A stretch of DNA of 64,000 nt from Nitrosomonas ureae (GCF_900206265.1 NZ_LT907782.1:434001-498000); one strand, 5' to 3'. Shown: positions 30,200-40,618, counted from the first letter of the stretch. Program-made: numbers and translations. Notes: a model not told the origin generated them from the letters alone.

Positions 30200-31537
30200 A
30201 TGAGCCCAGAAATTAATGCCTCTCCATCCAATTTATTGCCTGATGACGATGCGCAACGCATAGTGCTCCACAATGAGGTGCATGCCCGTCCCAGCCAGCG
30301 CATCCAGCTACCCGCATTGGTGATCTATGTGGTTGTAATCAATGCGGGTATTACGCGCGAACAGGAATGTGACCATTTGCGCCGTCTTCCCGGGCAACAA
30401 ACCCTAATGCCGGAGCAATTGCAAAATAATTTTTTACAATTGTACCTGCAAGATTATGTTTTGAGATGGGAGCGTCATACGGAGTTTACACGCTATGCGT
30501 TATTACAACACATGCCTGAAACTGTCCAATTGGGTGCGGTAGATCCTGAACTACTGGCTTATATTGTGTTACCGCAAGGATGGCTGGCCGGAATTCCTGG
30601 AAAAACCTTTGCGGCTATCAAGCTGGCGATGATGGAGGGTGAACTAAGTCAAGCAGACAAAACACTTGAGCAAGCGCGCAACTGGTTTGGCGGTAATCGC
30701 GTGGTAGCGTCGCTAATGGGCAGAGAAGGATACTCGCTTGCAGTGACGGATTTCAGGCTGCGTCCAAGCGGTTTTGAGCGCATGTTGGTGATTATGTCGG
30801 CTGATGCATCCGAGACACGCGCTGGGCGTGTTGCGCAGCGCTTGCTTGAAATTGAGACTTACCGGTTAATGGCATTAAAAGGCTTACCGTTCGCTAAGCG
30901 ACTTATTCCAGAGTTAACCAGTGCAGAACAGCAATTATCGGACATTACCGCGCAACTCGAGAATAAGGCCAGCTCTGATCAGGAGCTTCTCGATACACTG
31001 ATCTTTCTGGCTGCACGCATTGAGCGTGCCACGGTTGAACATGGTTATCGTTTTGCGGCGACACAAGCGTATAACAAACTGGTGATACAACGTATAAACG
31101 AACTTAGGGAAAAAGCCATACCAGGTACACCAACCATTGGAGAATTTATGCAACGGCGGCTTTCTCCCGCGATAGCGACAGTGGATGCGACGGCACAGCG
31201 CATGAGCTATCTTTCCGCGCGCGTATCACGAACCAGTGCTTTGCTGCGCACACGCGTTGATATCCAGACGGAAACGCAGAATCAACAGTTATTGGAGAAA
31301 CTTACCCGTGGCCAGGAATTACAATTGCGCTTACAGAGCACAGTGGAAGGCTTATCGATCGCAGCAATTTCGTATTATGTCATCAGTCTGTTATTGTATT
31401 TGGCGAAAGCAGGCAAAGCGGCCGGCTTACTGATACAGCCTGAGCTGCTGACGGGATTGATGATTCCTGTTGTCGTGTGGTTGGTCTGGCGAGCTACGCG
31501 CCGTATTCATGACAAATTTTTTAAACTACCTCAATAG
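30200..31537 (+). CDS. DUF3422 family membrane-anchored protein
   Basis: A 445-residue protein with the family signature VLHNEVHARPSQ near the N-terminus, a long coiled-coil-prone middle (about 230-380) and two hydrophobic segments near the C-terminus, suggesting a tail-anchored inner-membrane protein. I chose ATG 30200 over a TTG at 30155, since the upstream residues are not family-like. Function is unknown. Confidence 0.82.
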   Translation: MSPEINASPSNLLPDDDAQRIVLHNEVHARPSQRIQLPALVIYVVVINAGITREQECDHLRRLPGQQTLMPEQLQNNFLQLYLQDYVLRWERHTEFTRYALLQHMPETVQLGAVDPELLAYIVLPQGWLAGIPGKTFAAIKLAMMEGELSQADKTLEQARNWFGGNRVVASLMGREGYSLAVTDFRLRPSGFERMLVIMSADASETRAGRVAQRLLEIETYRLMALKGLPFAKRLIPELTSAEQQLSDITAQLENKASSDQELLDTLIFLAARIERATVEHGYRFAATQAYNKLVIQRINELREKAIPGTPTIGEFMQRRLSPAIATVDATAQRMSYLSARVSRTSALLRTRVDIQTETQNQQLLEKLTRGQELQLRLQSTVEGLSIAAISYYVISLLLYLAKAGKAAGLLIQPELLTGLMIPVVVWLVWRATRRIHDKFFKLPQ

Positions 31538-31545
31538 TGCTCGTC

Positions 31546-31925
31546 ACAAAATACTGACCCAAATGCAGTTTGGCATAGCGCGTGACGATACGCACCATTG
31601 TTTGAGATATAAAATATATTCTCATCAATGTGACCGTGAACGATTAAGTTCTGAACTATGATCTCTTTGTGTTTTTCGGTTCCTGCGTGGGATGGTGTCA
31701 CACGATTCATACTTTTAGTTTTAGCTTGTCCCCCAATAGTATCGTTGTCGTAATTGCGATCCGCAAGCAAATACTCTGCTGTAATCCCCTCGACCAGACG
31801 AGAAGCTTGTGAACAATCTTCTGTGGTATCTTGCGTAGTATCGACTCTGATCGGCATACCAAACGTATCCACAGCCAGACATAATTTTTTATGTTGAACC
31901 TCTTTTTGTACGGTTTAGATCGTCG
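31546..31925 (-). pseudogene. IS5-family transposase remnant
   Basis: The minus strand keeps a middle piece of an IS5/IS1031-type transposase: KLCLAVDTFGMPIRVDTT, DCSQASRLVEG, then ITAEYLLADRNYDNDTI, the second catalytic aspartate region. Both ends and the catalytic glutamate region are lost, and no terminal repeats are seen. It abuts the DUF3422 gene and starts the IS-rich zone. The following 295 bases up to 32220 show no gene. Confidence 0.7.
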
Positions 31926-32220
31926 CCTCTTCGCCAGCAGATTAAAGAAAATAAAGAAAGTTAAAATTCAGTCGAAGTAAGCGAAACACAGAATGATGCA
32001 ATAGCGCCGGTATCCGCAACCATCATCAATCAATCCATTAAAGAATCGCCGTCAAATGTGTTGATTATTGACCACTAGTCGCCGCTTGCTTATACAGCAA
32101 AGCAAATTCAAATTGCGTTTGCTATGGCACAAAGCGCAACGCCTGAATATTGTTCCGGATGCCTGTAATGCAACCATCAATTGTGGTTGGATTGTGACTA
32201 ACAAGCTTTGAGGAAAACAA

Positions 32221-32583
32221 ATGAAGACAGTAAATTATGAATATGGCATTTACAGTTTAAACCTAAGCCAATCCGAAATTATTATGCTTGTATCAGGCTA
32301 TATTCCTTACGTTGCTTTTGAAAGTGACCCGGAAATTCCTGATGATGAGACACTTTGGATTTACTATGAACCGAAAGAAAATGACATCATTCCGCATATT
32401 TATCCTTTCCCGTGCCGGATTATTTCTTATGTGACCTTACCGCATCAGACTATTCTCACGCTGACGCCCAATGAATTTAATGCTGAGCTTATGGAAATGA
32501 TAGAGAAATTCAAAACAAAAATGGAAAGGGCGGGTGAATGCGTGCATTCTACGGCATCACTGCCGCAGTACACCTTATCCTAA
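32221..32583 (+). CDS. Hypothetical protein
   Basis: A 120-residue protein with no signal peptide or membrane segment, preceded by a fair ribosome-binding site (TGAGGAAAA). It is acidic and rich in aromatic residues and proline (IPHIYPFPCRIISYVTLPHQ), with a predicted C-terminal helix. I do not recognise it. It lies between two IS remnants, so it may be cargo of the island or a stranded native gene. Confidence 0.55.
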   Translation: MKTVNYEYGIYSLNLSQSEIIMLVSGYIPYVAFESDPEIPDDETLWIYYEPKENDIIPHIYPFPCRIISYVTLPHQTILTLTPNEFNAELMEMIEKFKTKMERAGECVHSTASLPQYTLS

Positions 32584-32810
32584 ATTACTTTGTTCTACTA
32601 TATGAAAGCTATTGATTTCATTTTTTATAAACTGCTTTTGCCAACTTATATTTTATTTATTGTATTTTTGAGAAGTAATGATCTTATTTCGCCTAAACGC
32701 TTTCAGTGTTTACTATTCGATATACCCGAAAAAATAGGAAAACGCCTTTAAACTCTCACTAATAGCTAATATTGAAAGGACCTCGAGGCTCGACCTCAGG
32801 TCGAATATAG

Positions 32811-33987
32811 GAAACACTGATCTATTCGATCACATCGAATAGAGTTGCAGAGGTTTGATAAATACATGGCTATAGATAAATGGAATAGAGCGATGCAATC
32901 AAGCTTTTCTGACCTGGAATATGCGGCAAAGAAGAAACAAACCCGACGAGATCGTTTTTTGGATGAAATTGAAGCTGCAACACTTTGGGCATCTGTGTTG
33001 AATGTTATTGCGCCGTACTATCCGGTTAGCGGTAGGCGGGATCACCCACCGACTGGTCTGGAACGGATGCTGATGTATGTTGTGCAACAGTGCTTTGGTT
33101 TTTCGGATGAAGGCACGGAAGATGCTGTATATGATAGCCAAGCCATTCGTCACTTTGTGGTAGTGATCTGAATCGGGAAGCGGCAGCGGATGCGACGACT
33201 CTGCTGAGATTTCGTCATTTACTGGAAGGGCATCCTCTGACGGAATCGATCTTTGATGCAATCAGCTGAACGTGGATTATTTCATCGCGAAGGCACGATT
33301 GTTGATGCTACGCTGATTTCAGCCCCTCCTTCGACTAAGAACAAGGAACGGGCGCGCGATAGCGAAATGCATCAAACCAAGAAAGGCCAGCAATGGCACT
33401 TCGGCATGAAGGTACACATCGGTGTCGATGCGCAATCAGGGCTTGTTCACACCCTGATCGGAACGGGCAGCCAATGTCCACGATGTTACTTAGGCACAGG
33501 CGCTGCTGCATGGTGATGGAACCGATGTGTTTGGTGATGCGGGCTATCCAGGCATTGAAAAACGACAAGAAGAATCCTGAATTGCCCGTAACCTGGCATA
33601 TTGCAATGCGTCCTTCCAAGCGCAAGGCATTGCCCAAAACAACAGCAGGCGAACTGATGGGAAGCTTGAACATGCAAAAGCCAGCATTCGCGCCAAGGTT
33701 GAGCATCCCTTTCATGTTGTAAAGAATCTGCTCATGCACCGCAAAACCCACTACAAAGGAATGGCCAAAAATAACGCTCAGATGTTTTCACTGTTTGGGC
33801 TTGCCAACTTGCTGCTGGCTCGCCGGTGGTTATGTAGCTCAGCCAGCCGGATTGCGTCTTAAAGACAAGAATTGAGGGAAATAATGCAAGAAATAGCGCA
33901 ATTCAAGCCAGAATATGGCAAATTCTAACCTAATATCCCAAAACCGTTCGCTTAGCCCCTGGGGTGCGGTGTATTAATCAGCGTTTC
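32811..33987. mobile_element. IS5-group insertion sequence, inactivated
   Basis: About 1177 bp bounded by imperfect terminal repeats: GAAACACTGATCTATTC at the left and, on the opposite strand at the right, GAAACGCTGATTAATAC. Its size and encoded protein match the IS5 sensu stricto group. The transposase is broken (next entry). I could not fix a clean target duplication. Confidence 0.75.
32866..33862 (+). pseudogene. IS5-group transposase, frameshifted
   Basis: Three successive frames together spell an IS5 transposase. Frame one (from ATG 32866) has SFSDLEYAAKKKQTRRDRFL to YDSQAIRHFV. The next has LLRFRHLLEGHPL and then [20 protein letters not shown] and [20 protein letters not shown]. The last has DVFGDAGYPGIEKRQ and KASIRAKVEHPFHVVKN. 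E. coli IS5 shows the same blocks in one frame. At least three frame breaks and an in-frame stop make it non-functional. Confidence 0.85.
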
Positions 33988-34072
33988 TTTAGGAGTTCTC
34001 AAGTTTGCCCAACCGTTCAAAATTTATCTTATGTGAGAAACCGCACATAAGATAAAGCTCAAAAGATATAAC

Positions 34073-35294
34073 GAGACCTTTGCGCGGTTACAATTCTGGA
34101 GCAATGGATCGGATGATATAATTTATATTTTGAAACAATGAATTGAAGCGATGGCCATGAGTTTTTCGGAATATGATGTAACCCGCCGCACGCGGAAAGG
34201 GAATTTCCTGAAGCAGATTGATCAATTGATAGACTGGAATTCGATAGAGAAAGCGATCACAGTCCATTACGCACCGGTATTGGATGCAGCGGGCCGTCCG
34301 GCGTATCCGGGTTTGCTGCTGTTCAAGATGCTGCTGGTAAGAATCTGGAACGGCGGTTTAAGCGATGAGTCGGTGGAAGACATGGCGAACTCGAATCTGC
34401 ACGTGATGCGCTTTCTGGGACTGTCACTGGAAGACGATGTGCCGGATCATTCCGTGCTGTCGCGCTTTCGAATCCGGCTGACGGGAGCGGGCGCTTGGGA
34501 TGGATTGTTAACACGGATAAATGAGCAAATACAAATGTACGACATTATGGTCATGAAAGGCAATCATATTGATGCGAGCATTACGCAGAGTCCGCGTAAA
34601 CTTAAAGCCAGGCCTGCTTATGAAGTGGTGAGTGATCGGGAAGAACGGGATGATGAAGCGGATGCCCGGACAGCGTGCAAGTCGTTGAAGCGACCCAGCT
34701 ACGGTAGTCGATGACAATGGTTTGGTGCTGGTGGTTGAAACTACCGTGGCCAATTGCCATGACAGCAAGCCACTGCTGGATTTGCTCGACAAAGCCAATA
34801 TCCAGCCGGGAGTCCGTGTTCACGCCGACAGGGCGTATAGCAGCCAGAAACATCGCGTTGCGCTGAAATCACGCGGCATTAAAAACGGCATTCAGGATAA
34901 AGCCGCGAAGCACAACCCGTTGACGCGCCGGCAGTTATGGCGCAATCACCTGATCGCGAAAGCGCGGTATGGGGTAGAGCGCACCTTCGGCAGCCAGGCA
35001 AGCTGGTTCAATGCCAAAATCCTGCGTTACCGTGGTCTGGCCAAAGCGCATGCCTGGCATCTGCTCCTGGCGATGGCGTATAACTTGAAAAGGCTGCCCA
35101 AACACTTCGCCGATCGCCGATTAATCACGCAAACATAGGGATTGGGATATTGCGTCTTCTTGATCGGGAATGCCCGGTTTAGAGTGATTATTCCCTGCTC
35201 ATTTGTAGAAAAATGGCTAAAAATCACACTGCCATATAAAGATAAACCCAGAATTTCATCAAAATAAAAAATCGCGTATTTTTGCAAAGATCTC
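34073..35294. mobile_element. IS5-family insertion sequence (IS1031-like ends)
   Basis: About 1222 bp with terminal repeats GAGACCTTTGCGCG (left) and GAGATCTTTGCAAA (right, opposite strand). A degraded relative lies at 10436-11045. The target duplication is not obvious. The last 150 bases after the transposase are non-coding. Confidence 0.8.
34151..35138 (+). pseudogene. IS5-family transposase with internal deletion/frameshift
   Basis: The first frame (34151-34714) runs from MAMSFSEYDVTRRTRKGNFL through LSDESVEDMANSNLHVMRFLG and DHSVLSRFR to GNHIDASITQSPRK. The second (from about 34707) continues with VDDNGLVLVVETTVANCHDS and VHADRAYSSQKHR, ending in YGVERTFGSQ and a late YRGLAKAHAWH. At the junction the expected tyrosine-rich block before VDDNG is shortened, so a small deletion broke the frame. 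No full-length product is possible without recoding. Confidence 0.82.
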
Positions 35295-35506
35295 ATATTG
35301 TGTCCGATCGAGTCGCTGAATGCATTATCGCAGGACACGTCGTTGCGTATCGATGCAAACATTAATTGACGAGAAATAGATATAACGCGATAAAATCACT
35401 ACTTTGAATGAAGCTGAATTTGGCTGGATAGTTATTTTAACAAATCGAATGATTATCAGACCAAAGCGCGACTACACTATAAGGAAGTGAATATACTTTT
35501 CAACTG

Positions 35507-36601
35507 ATGTTAACTACGTTCCTGATTACAACTACAATATTAGCCATTCTGACAATTTTGCCCTTCAGCCGCCATGAGGCATGGTGGATACGGGGGCTCG
35601 ACTTTCCACGGTTGCAGCTTTTTCTGGCACTACTGTTCACACTTGTCTTGGAATTGTCACTGCTCGATTTATCATTGTGGCAAACATGGGGGCTCGTTGT
35701 GGTTGCATTGGTTTGCCTGGGCTATCAAGCATGGTGGATTGTCCCTTATACACGGATATTTCCGTTAGAAGTAAATGCCGCAAACAATTCCGATAACCAA
35801 GGTCGAATTAAAATTATCACCGCCAATGTTTTGATGACCAATCAGAACGCACAAGGATTGATTGCACTGATTCACGAGTGTCAACCGGATATACTGGTAA
35901 CTCTGGAATCCGATATCTGGTGGCAAACGCAACTGGATATCCTGGAAATCGATTATCCCTATACGATCAAGTGCCCGCTGGATAATCTCTATGGCATGCA
36001 TGTTTATTCCAGATTTCCAATGATGAACACTCAAATCGAGTATCTGGTAGAACCGGATAAGCCGTCAATGCATGCGCTTGTACTTCTGCCATCGGGACAC
36101 AAAGTTCGCATACATTTTTTGCACCCCGCACCTCCCAGCCCAACGGAAAATAGTGAATCTTCCGAACGTGACGCAGAGCTTGTGATCATTGCTAAAAGTG
36201 TCGCCGATACCGACGTGCCGGTTATCGTAACCGGGGATCTGAATGACGTGGCCTGGTCGGCAACCACGCGGTTATTCAGAAAAATAAGTGGATTACTTGA
36301 TCCAAGAGTGGGGCGCGGTATGTTTAATACTTTTCATGCCAACTATTGGTTCTTACGCTGGCCGCTAGATCATCTGTTTCACAGCAAGCACTTCTCGCTT
36401 CAGAATTTGAAGCGACTCAGAAGCTTTGGTTCGGACCATTACGCACTCTTTACCGAGCTAGTACTTACCGCTGACCGCAATAATGAAGATAACGGCCTGG
36501 ACGCCGATGCCGATGATTTGGCCTGGGCTAAGAGCAAAACAGAAAATCAGAATGTTAAAAAGAGTGATGTTCCCCAACCTGAAAAACATTCAGTGATCTA
36601 G
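35507..36601 (+). CDS. Membrane endonuclease/exonuclease/phosphatase family protein
   Basis: A 364-residue protein. Residues 1-85 form about three membrane segments. Residues about 100-325 are an EEP-fold domain: KIITANVLMTNQN, a LVTLESD metal-ligand motif, VTGDLNDVAWS with the catalytic Asp-Leu-Asn, and GSDHYALFTELVL with the late Asp-His pair. The short tail after about 330 is acidic. Such proteins act as nucleases, lipid phosphatases or phosphodiesterases; the substrate cannot be told. It is one of the few intact genes inside the IS zone. Confidence 0.8.
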   Translation: MLTTFLITTTILAILTILPFSRHEAWWIRGLDFPRLQLFLALLFTLVLELSLLDLSLWQTWGLVVVALVCLGYQAWWIVPYTRIFPLEVNAANNSDNQGRIKIITANVLMTNQNAQGLIALIHECQPDILVTLESDIWWQTQLDILEIDYPYTIKCPLDNLYGMHVYSRFPMMNTQIEYLVEPDKPSMHALVLLPSGHKVRIHFLHPAPPSPTENSESSERDAELVIIAKSVADTDVPVIVTGDLNDVAWSATTRLFRKISGLLDPRVGRGMFNTFHANYWFLRWPLDHLFHSKHFSLQNLKRLRSFGSDHYALFTELVLTADRNNEDNGLDADADDLAWAKSKTENQNVKKSDVPQPEKHSVI

Positions 36602-37195
36602 CACATTATTTGATGTATCAAAATTTTTTCTGATACGAGTTTTCTGATACGAGGTTAATAAGTAGCATCAGGTTGTTATTCTTCGGGTGCTCCGTTCATT
36701 TATATTTTTTAGATTCTCATAAAAAATATCTTATTTGTCTAATTCGATTGGATAGCAATTTTTCTATGTTGGCTGGGTAAATCTGATAAATGAGAATGCG
36801 GTATTCTAATTTTTGCTAGATAGGCTATGTCTGAACCTTTTACAAGCGGGGATACCATTCCTCAGAATCTGGGCTGTGGTTGGTCCACTTCTAGCTGCTG
36901 CTGCAAGTGCGATGTGGGCGCGCCATTTTCAAGTGAGGGATCGAGACTACGAACATTCTCGATAGTTGGCACAATTAAACCGCTCTGACCAGTCCAAAAG
37001 GTACGATCATTTTAGAGTGGTACAAAATCGAGAACCGTAATGAGCTAAAAGTGAGCTAAAAGGTGCTCTTGTAGACTTCATGGCAAGTTCACATGAATAT
37101 GTTCGTAAGCAAAGCGAATATCTTACTGAACCCGTGCCGTAGAAGCACTAAGCAGCATCTAAGGCCAATGACACATATGTCTATAGCTGTCAGGA
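36602..37195. other. 594-base gap with short repeat and a small Cys-rich frame
   Basis: Holds a perfect tandem duplication of TTTTCTGATACGAG (36626-36653) and a direct repeat of GAGCTAAAA near 37043. On the plus strand, ATG 36827 opens a 53-codon frame with CGWSTSSCCCKC in the middle. No strong ribosome-binding site precedes it and I cannot show it is expressed. Otherwise no gene is evident up to the IS3 end. Confidence 0.4.
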
Positions 37196-37249
37196 TGGAG
37201 TTGCCCCCTTTGAACGGACACATTATGTTCTGTTTAAAGGAGAAGAAAT

Positions 37250-37570
37250 ATGACACAAAACTACAAACCTGCTTACCCACCGGAGTTTCGTCAGCAGATG
37301 GTGGAATTGGTAGCATTAGGCAAATGCCCCAAGCAATTATCCAAGGAATTTGGTTGCCACTACACTTCGATACAAACCTGGTGTCGAGCAGCAGGTGTAC
37401 CAATTAGATCAAGCCAGACAATTGCTTTCGCTGCAACATCGAGTGTTGTTTCCTTGAGTGCCAACGAACGGCAGGAGCTGCTGGAATTGCGTAAGAAGCT
37501 CAAGCGTGTGGAGATGGAGCGTGACATATTGGCAAAGGCTACGGCCTGGTTTGCAAACAACACGGATTGA
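37250..37570 (+). CDS. IS3-family transposase OrfA
   Basis: A 106-residue protein after a good ribosome-binding site (AAAGGAGAAG). Residues 9-50 form a helix-turn-helix (YPPEFRQQMVELVALGKCPK...TSIQTWCR) that binds the IS ends. Residues 70-100 are a leucine-zipper-like coiled coil (ELLELRKKLKRVEMERDIL). The stop TGA overlaps the OrfB ATG (TGATG), giving coupled translation. Confidence 0.9.
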   Translation: MTQNYKPAYPPEFRQQMVELVALGKCPKQLSKEFGCHYTSIQTWCRAAGVPIRSSQTIAFAATSSVVSLSANERQELLELRKKLKRVEMERDILAKATAWFANNTD

Positions 37571-38496
37571 TGGGGAAGGTGTACCAATTAATCAAGGCAA
37601 ACCGGGCTCAATTTCCGGCTCGTGTTCTATGTGAAACACTTGGTGTATCGCACAGCGGTTACTATGACTGGGCAAAACGCACACCCAGCCGACGGGCCAT
37701 TACCAACTGTCGATTGATCGAGCAGATCATGGCTATATACCGTACAAGCGATGGTACGTATGGCCGCCCCCGCATTACCGTTGAGTTAGCCGATCTTGGA
37801 GTCAGGGTCAATCATAAGCGCGTAGGCAGGTTGATGCGTGAAGCTGGAATTAAAGGAGTGAGTCGCAGGCGAGGCTTTGTGATCACGACTCATCGGAATA
37901 AGCGTGACCACCCTGCACCGGATTTAGTGCAACGTCATTTCAAGGCAGCTAGCATCAATCAACTATGGGTTGCGGACATGACTTACATTCCTACCTGGGC
38001 AGGGTTTTTGTACCTAGCCGTGGTCATCGATGTATTCAGCCGTAAGGTAGTGGGCTGGTCTTTCGGCGAAACCATGACAGCAAGTCTGGTGATCAGTGCG
38101 TTGAACATGGCGTTAATCACTCGTAAACCGGGCAAAGTGATTCACCACAGCGATAGAGGCAGTCAATACACCAGCGTTGATTTCGGCAAACGATGCAAGG
38201 AAATGGGCGTGCGTCCATCCATGGGCAGTGTAGGTGATGCCTATGATAACGCAATGGCTGAGAGTTTTTTTGCTTCCCTGGAATGTGAATTGATCGATAG
38301 GCGCTCCTGGAAAAATAAAACTGAAGCAAGGCTGGCCATATTCACCTGGATCGAGTCATGGTACAACCCCACTCGCAGGCATTCTGGACTGGGATACTTA
38401 TCACCAAACAATTTTGAGAGAAAACTGAATGAGAAAAATCAAATCGCGATAGACTACAATTCGCTTTCACAGGTCGAGACTCTCTCGACTCCATGA
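37570..38496 (+). CDS. IS3-family transposase OrfB (DDE integrase)
   Basis: A 308-residue catalytic subunit. An N-terminal HTH_21-type region has TYGRPRIT. The integrase core has the first Asp in WVADMTYIPT, the second in HHSDRGSQY and the Glu in NAMAESFFASLECELID, i.e. a complete DDE triad. The end (RRHSGLGYLSPNNFE) is standard. It acts with OrfA, probably also as an OrfAB frameshift product as in other IS3 elements. Confidence 0.93.
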   Translation: MGKVYQLIKANRAQFPARVLCETLGVSHSGYYDWAKRTPSRRAITNCRLIEQIMAIYRTSDGTYGRPRITVELADLGVRVNHKRVGRLMREAGIKGVSRRRGFVITTHRNKRDHPAPDLVQRHFKAASINQLWVADMTYIPTWAGFLYLAVVIDVFSRKVVGWSFGETMTASLVISALNMALITRKPGKVIHHSDRGSQYTSVDFGKRCKEMGVRPSMGSVGDAYDNAMAESFFASLECELIDRRSWKNKTEARLAIFTWIESWYNPTRRHSGLGYLSPNNFERKLNEKNQIAIDYNSLSQVETLSTP

Positions 38497-38729
38497 AAAA
38501 AATGTCCGTCAAATTGGGACAACTCCAGTTTGTTACTTTGCTCGGTGATGATCAGTTAACAGTCTCTGCTATAGCTTTCTGGAATGCAACACTGGCAATT
38601 CTCAAGTCGTATACCACTCCAGTGGATGAGGAGTATGAGCAGAAGCTCGTAGTGTATCGTGGCGCTAGAACTGAATTCAACGAGCAAGTCCGGAACCATT
38701 TACGAGTCTTGGAAGCCATGAAGGCCTAA
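38493..38729 (+). pseudogene. Hybrid frame: IS3 end joined to a truncated gene
   Basis: A 78-residue frame whose first 12 or so codons come from the IS3 right end and whose remainder (FVTLLGDDQLTVSAIAFWNA to the C-terminal LRVLEAMKA) lies outside it. The simplest reading is the 3' part of a gene cut by the IS; I found no matching 5' part at the left flank. I do not recognise the protein. The next 410 bases up to smbP hold no gene. Confidence 0.4.
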
Positions 38730-39139
38730 CTTTGCGCTCAAGCGAAACTGACTTACAAAGGCATCGCCCGGCTCCAATTTGCCTTTTACCTTCATGCTAG
38801 ACTTCTTTAAATTGTATTGTGGTGAACGAGATCCGAATATGGCTATTTGTATCATATATAACGTTAAGGATCAGCGTTGTATCCTCGTGTCTTTCAGAAT
38901 TGGTCAATTTCTATTTGTTGAAGAAGCTCTAGTGGAAACGTAGGTTGCTATTTTTGATTCAAATTCCATTATGGTAATAAGTATGGACAAGTATCAGGAA
39001 CATTTGAATTAGGTATATACTGAAAGCGTGCTGGTGACTCCAATAAATATTGGGTAATTATGTTGAAGCTCCTCCAGCCACTAAGATTTTATAGAAAATC
39101 TTGTTCTTTTAACGTATTGTTATAAAGGGAGAAATAATT

Positions 39140-39484
39140 ATGAAATTGATATCAACAGCAATCGTAGCCGGAACATTCGCATTTTTTACCGGTACCCAGG
39201 CTTGGGCATCGGATGCGGGTCATACCTCAGAAGCAATGGAGCATGCAGGAAAAGCTCAGGCTCATGGTGAAATGGGGCATGCCAAGGAATCGCTTTCGCA
39301 TGCAAAAGAAAGTTTGGCGCATGCAAAAGAAGCGGGCAAGGAGCATGCTGAAGCACATAAACATATGGATGAAGCGATCAAGCATTTGGAAGAGGCAATC
39401 AAGCATGCTGAAATGGGTCATGGCCAGGAGTCTGCTAAACATGCCGAGGAAGCGATGAAACATATGCGTCAATCCGGTCATTGA
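39140..39484 (+). CDS. smbP: Small periplasmic metal-binding protein SmbP
   Basis: A 114-residue protein with signal peptide (about 1-24, cut at AWA) and a mature part made of His-rich heptad-like helical repeats (AKESLSHAKESLAHAKEAG, AHKHMDEAIKHLEEAIKHAE), about 19 histidines in all. This matches SmbP of Nitrosomonas europaea, a periplasmic four-helix protein that binds several copper or other divalent ions and is linked to copper tolerance. A good ribosome-binding site (AAGGGAG) and a downstream terminator suggest a single-gene transcript. Confidence 0.92.
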   Translation: MKLISTAIVAGTFAFFTGTQAWASDAGHTSEAMEHAGKAQAHGEMGHAKESLSHAKESLAHAKEAGKEHAEAHKHMDEAIKHLEEAIKHAEMGHGQESAKHAEEAMKHMRQSGH

Positions 39485-39498
39485 TGAGTTAAGGTTAT

Positions 39499-39526
39499 TT
39501 CCCCTCGAGCTCACGAGGGGAAAATT
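39499..39526. terminator. Bidirectional terminator between smbP and hemH
   Basis: A 7-bp GC-rich stem CCCCTCG / CGAGGGG (39501-39520) with T-run on the left and A-run on the right, placed between the ends of the convergent smbP and hemH genes. It can end transcription in both directions. Confidence 0.85.
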
Positions 39527-39532
39527 TATGGA

Positions 39533-40618
39533 TTAGCTTTTTGCGCCCATTTCCAAAGCCAGCTTTCTTGATAACTGCGTGGCTTCCTCGGAAACTTCGT
39601 TATCCAGCCACCCTTGCAGATGGTTGCACGCAATATCCGCCAATGTTTGAATCCAGTCGGTGCGCTCGTTCAGACAAGGTATATAATGAAACTCCTTACC
39701 CCCTGCTTGAACAAATATATTTTTCGCTTCAATCGCAATTTCTTCCAGTGTTTCCAGACAATCAGATACAAATCCGGGGCATATCACATCAACCCTTTGT
39801 GTTCGTGCCTTGCCCAATTGTTCCAGAGTAACGGCAGTGTATGGCGTTAGCCATTTGGCTTTGCCAAAACGCGATTGGAAACAAACGGCATATTGGTTTG
39901 CATCCAAAGCCAATGCTTCAGCCAGCAGTCGTCCGGTTTTTTGGCAAGCGCAATGATAAGGGTCACCTTTATCCAGGCTAGAGCGCGGGGTACCGTGAAA
40001 GCTGATAATTAATTTGTCTGGGCGTCCGTGTGCGCTCCAGTAATCGCGCACATTATGGGCGAGTGCCGCGATGTAAGCCGGATGATCGTGGTATTGTTTG
40101 ACGGTACGTATAGCCGGTTGATTACGCATCCGGCTTAATACCGTGAAGACATTATCCATTGCCGCTGCGGTGCTGCTGGCAGCATATTGGGGAAAGAGCG
40201 GGATGACCAGAATGCGCTCGCAACCTTGTGCCTGCATGTTTTGTAGAACGGTGGCCACTGAGGGTTTGCCAATGTTCATCGCGTATTCGACCATGGGTGG
40301 ATTTTTTAACCGGGTTTGTAACATTTCCTGTAACAGTTTTGTTTGCCGTTCGGTATGTACTTTAAGCGGTGAGCCTTCCGGCATCCAGATTTTTGTGTAT
40401 TTTTCTGCGGATGCCTTAGGCCTGAAAGGCAGGATAAAACCATGCAGAATTGGCCACCAAATTAGCCGGGGCACTTCAATGACACGAGGATTGCTGAGAA
40501 ACTCCTTGAGATATGGGCGTAGTGCCTGAGCCGTTGGCGCGTCAGGTGTTCCTAAATTTATTAGCAATACGCCGGTTCGGTTGCGCGAACCATGTTGATA
40601 GTGAGATTTTGAGGTCAT
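39533..40618 (-). CDS. hemH: Ferrochelatase
   Basis: Inserts iron into protoporphyrin IX, the last step of haem b synthesis, at the inner membrane. 361 residues. Landmarks are [35 protein letters not shown], the metal-site histidine in IISFHGTPR and the [15 protein letters not shown] block with the catalytic glutamate. It lies downstream of hrcA on the same strand. High haem demand from the multihaem HAO and cytochromes makes it an important gene here. Confidence 0.96.
   Translation of the reverse strand: MTSKSHYQHGSRNRTGVLLINLGTPDAPTAQALRPYLKEFLSNPRVIEVPRLIWWPILHGFILPFRPKASAEKYTKIWMPEGSPLKVHTERQTKLLQEMLQTRLKNPPMVEYAMNIGKPSVATVLQNMQAQGCERILVIPLFPQYAASSTAAAMDNVFTVLSRMRNQPAIRTVKQYHDHPAYIAALAHNVRDYWSAHGRPDKLIISFHGTPRSSLDKGDPYHCACQKTGRLLAEALALDANQYAVCFQSRFGKAKWLTPYTAVTLEQLGKARTQRVDVICPGFVSDCLETLEEIAIEAKNIFVQAGGKEFHYIPCLNERTDWIQTLADIACNHLQGWLDNEVSEEATQLSRKLALEMGAKS

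Larger units (their letters stand above)
37196..38527 (+). mobile_element. Intact IS3-family element
   Basis: About 1332 bp with inverted ends TGGAGTTGCCCCC (left) and, on the other strand at the right, TGGAGTTGTCCCAA. Both continue into a shared TTTGA.CGGACA block. It encodes OrfA and OrfB, both uninterrupted, and is the only apparently active IS in the window. A truncated relative lies at 58424-58803. Confidence 0.9.
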
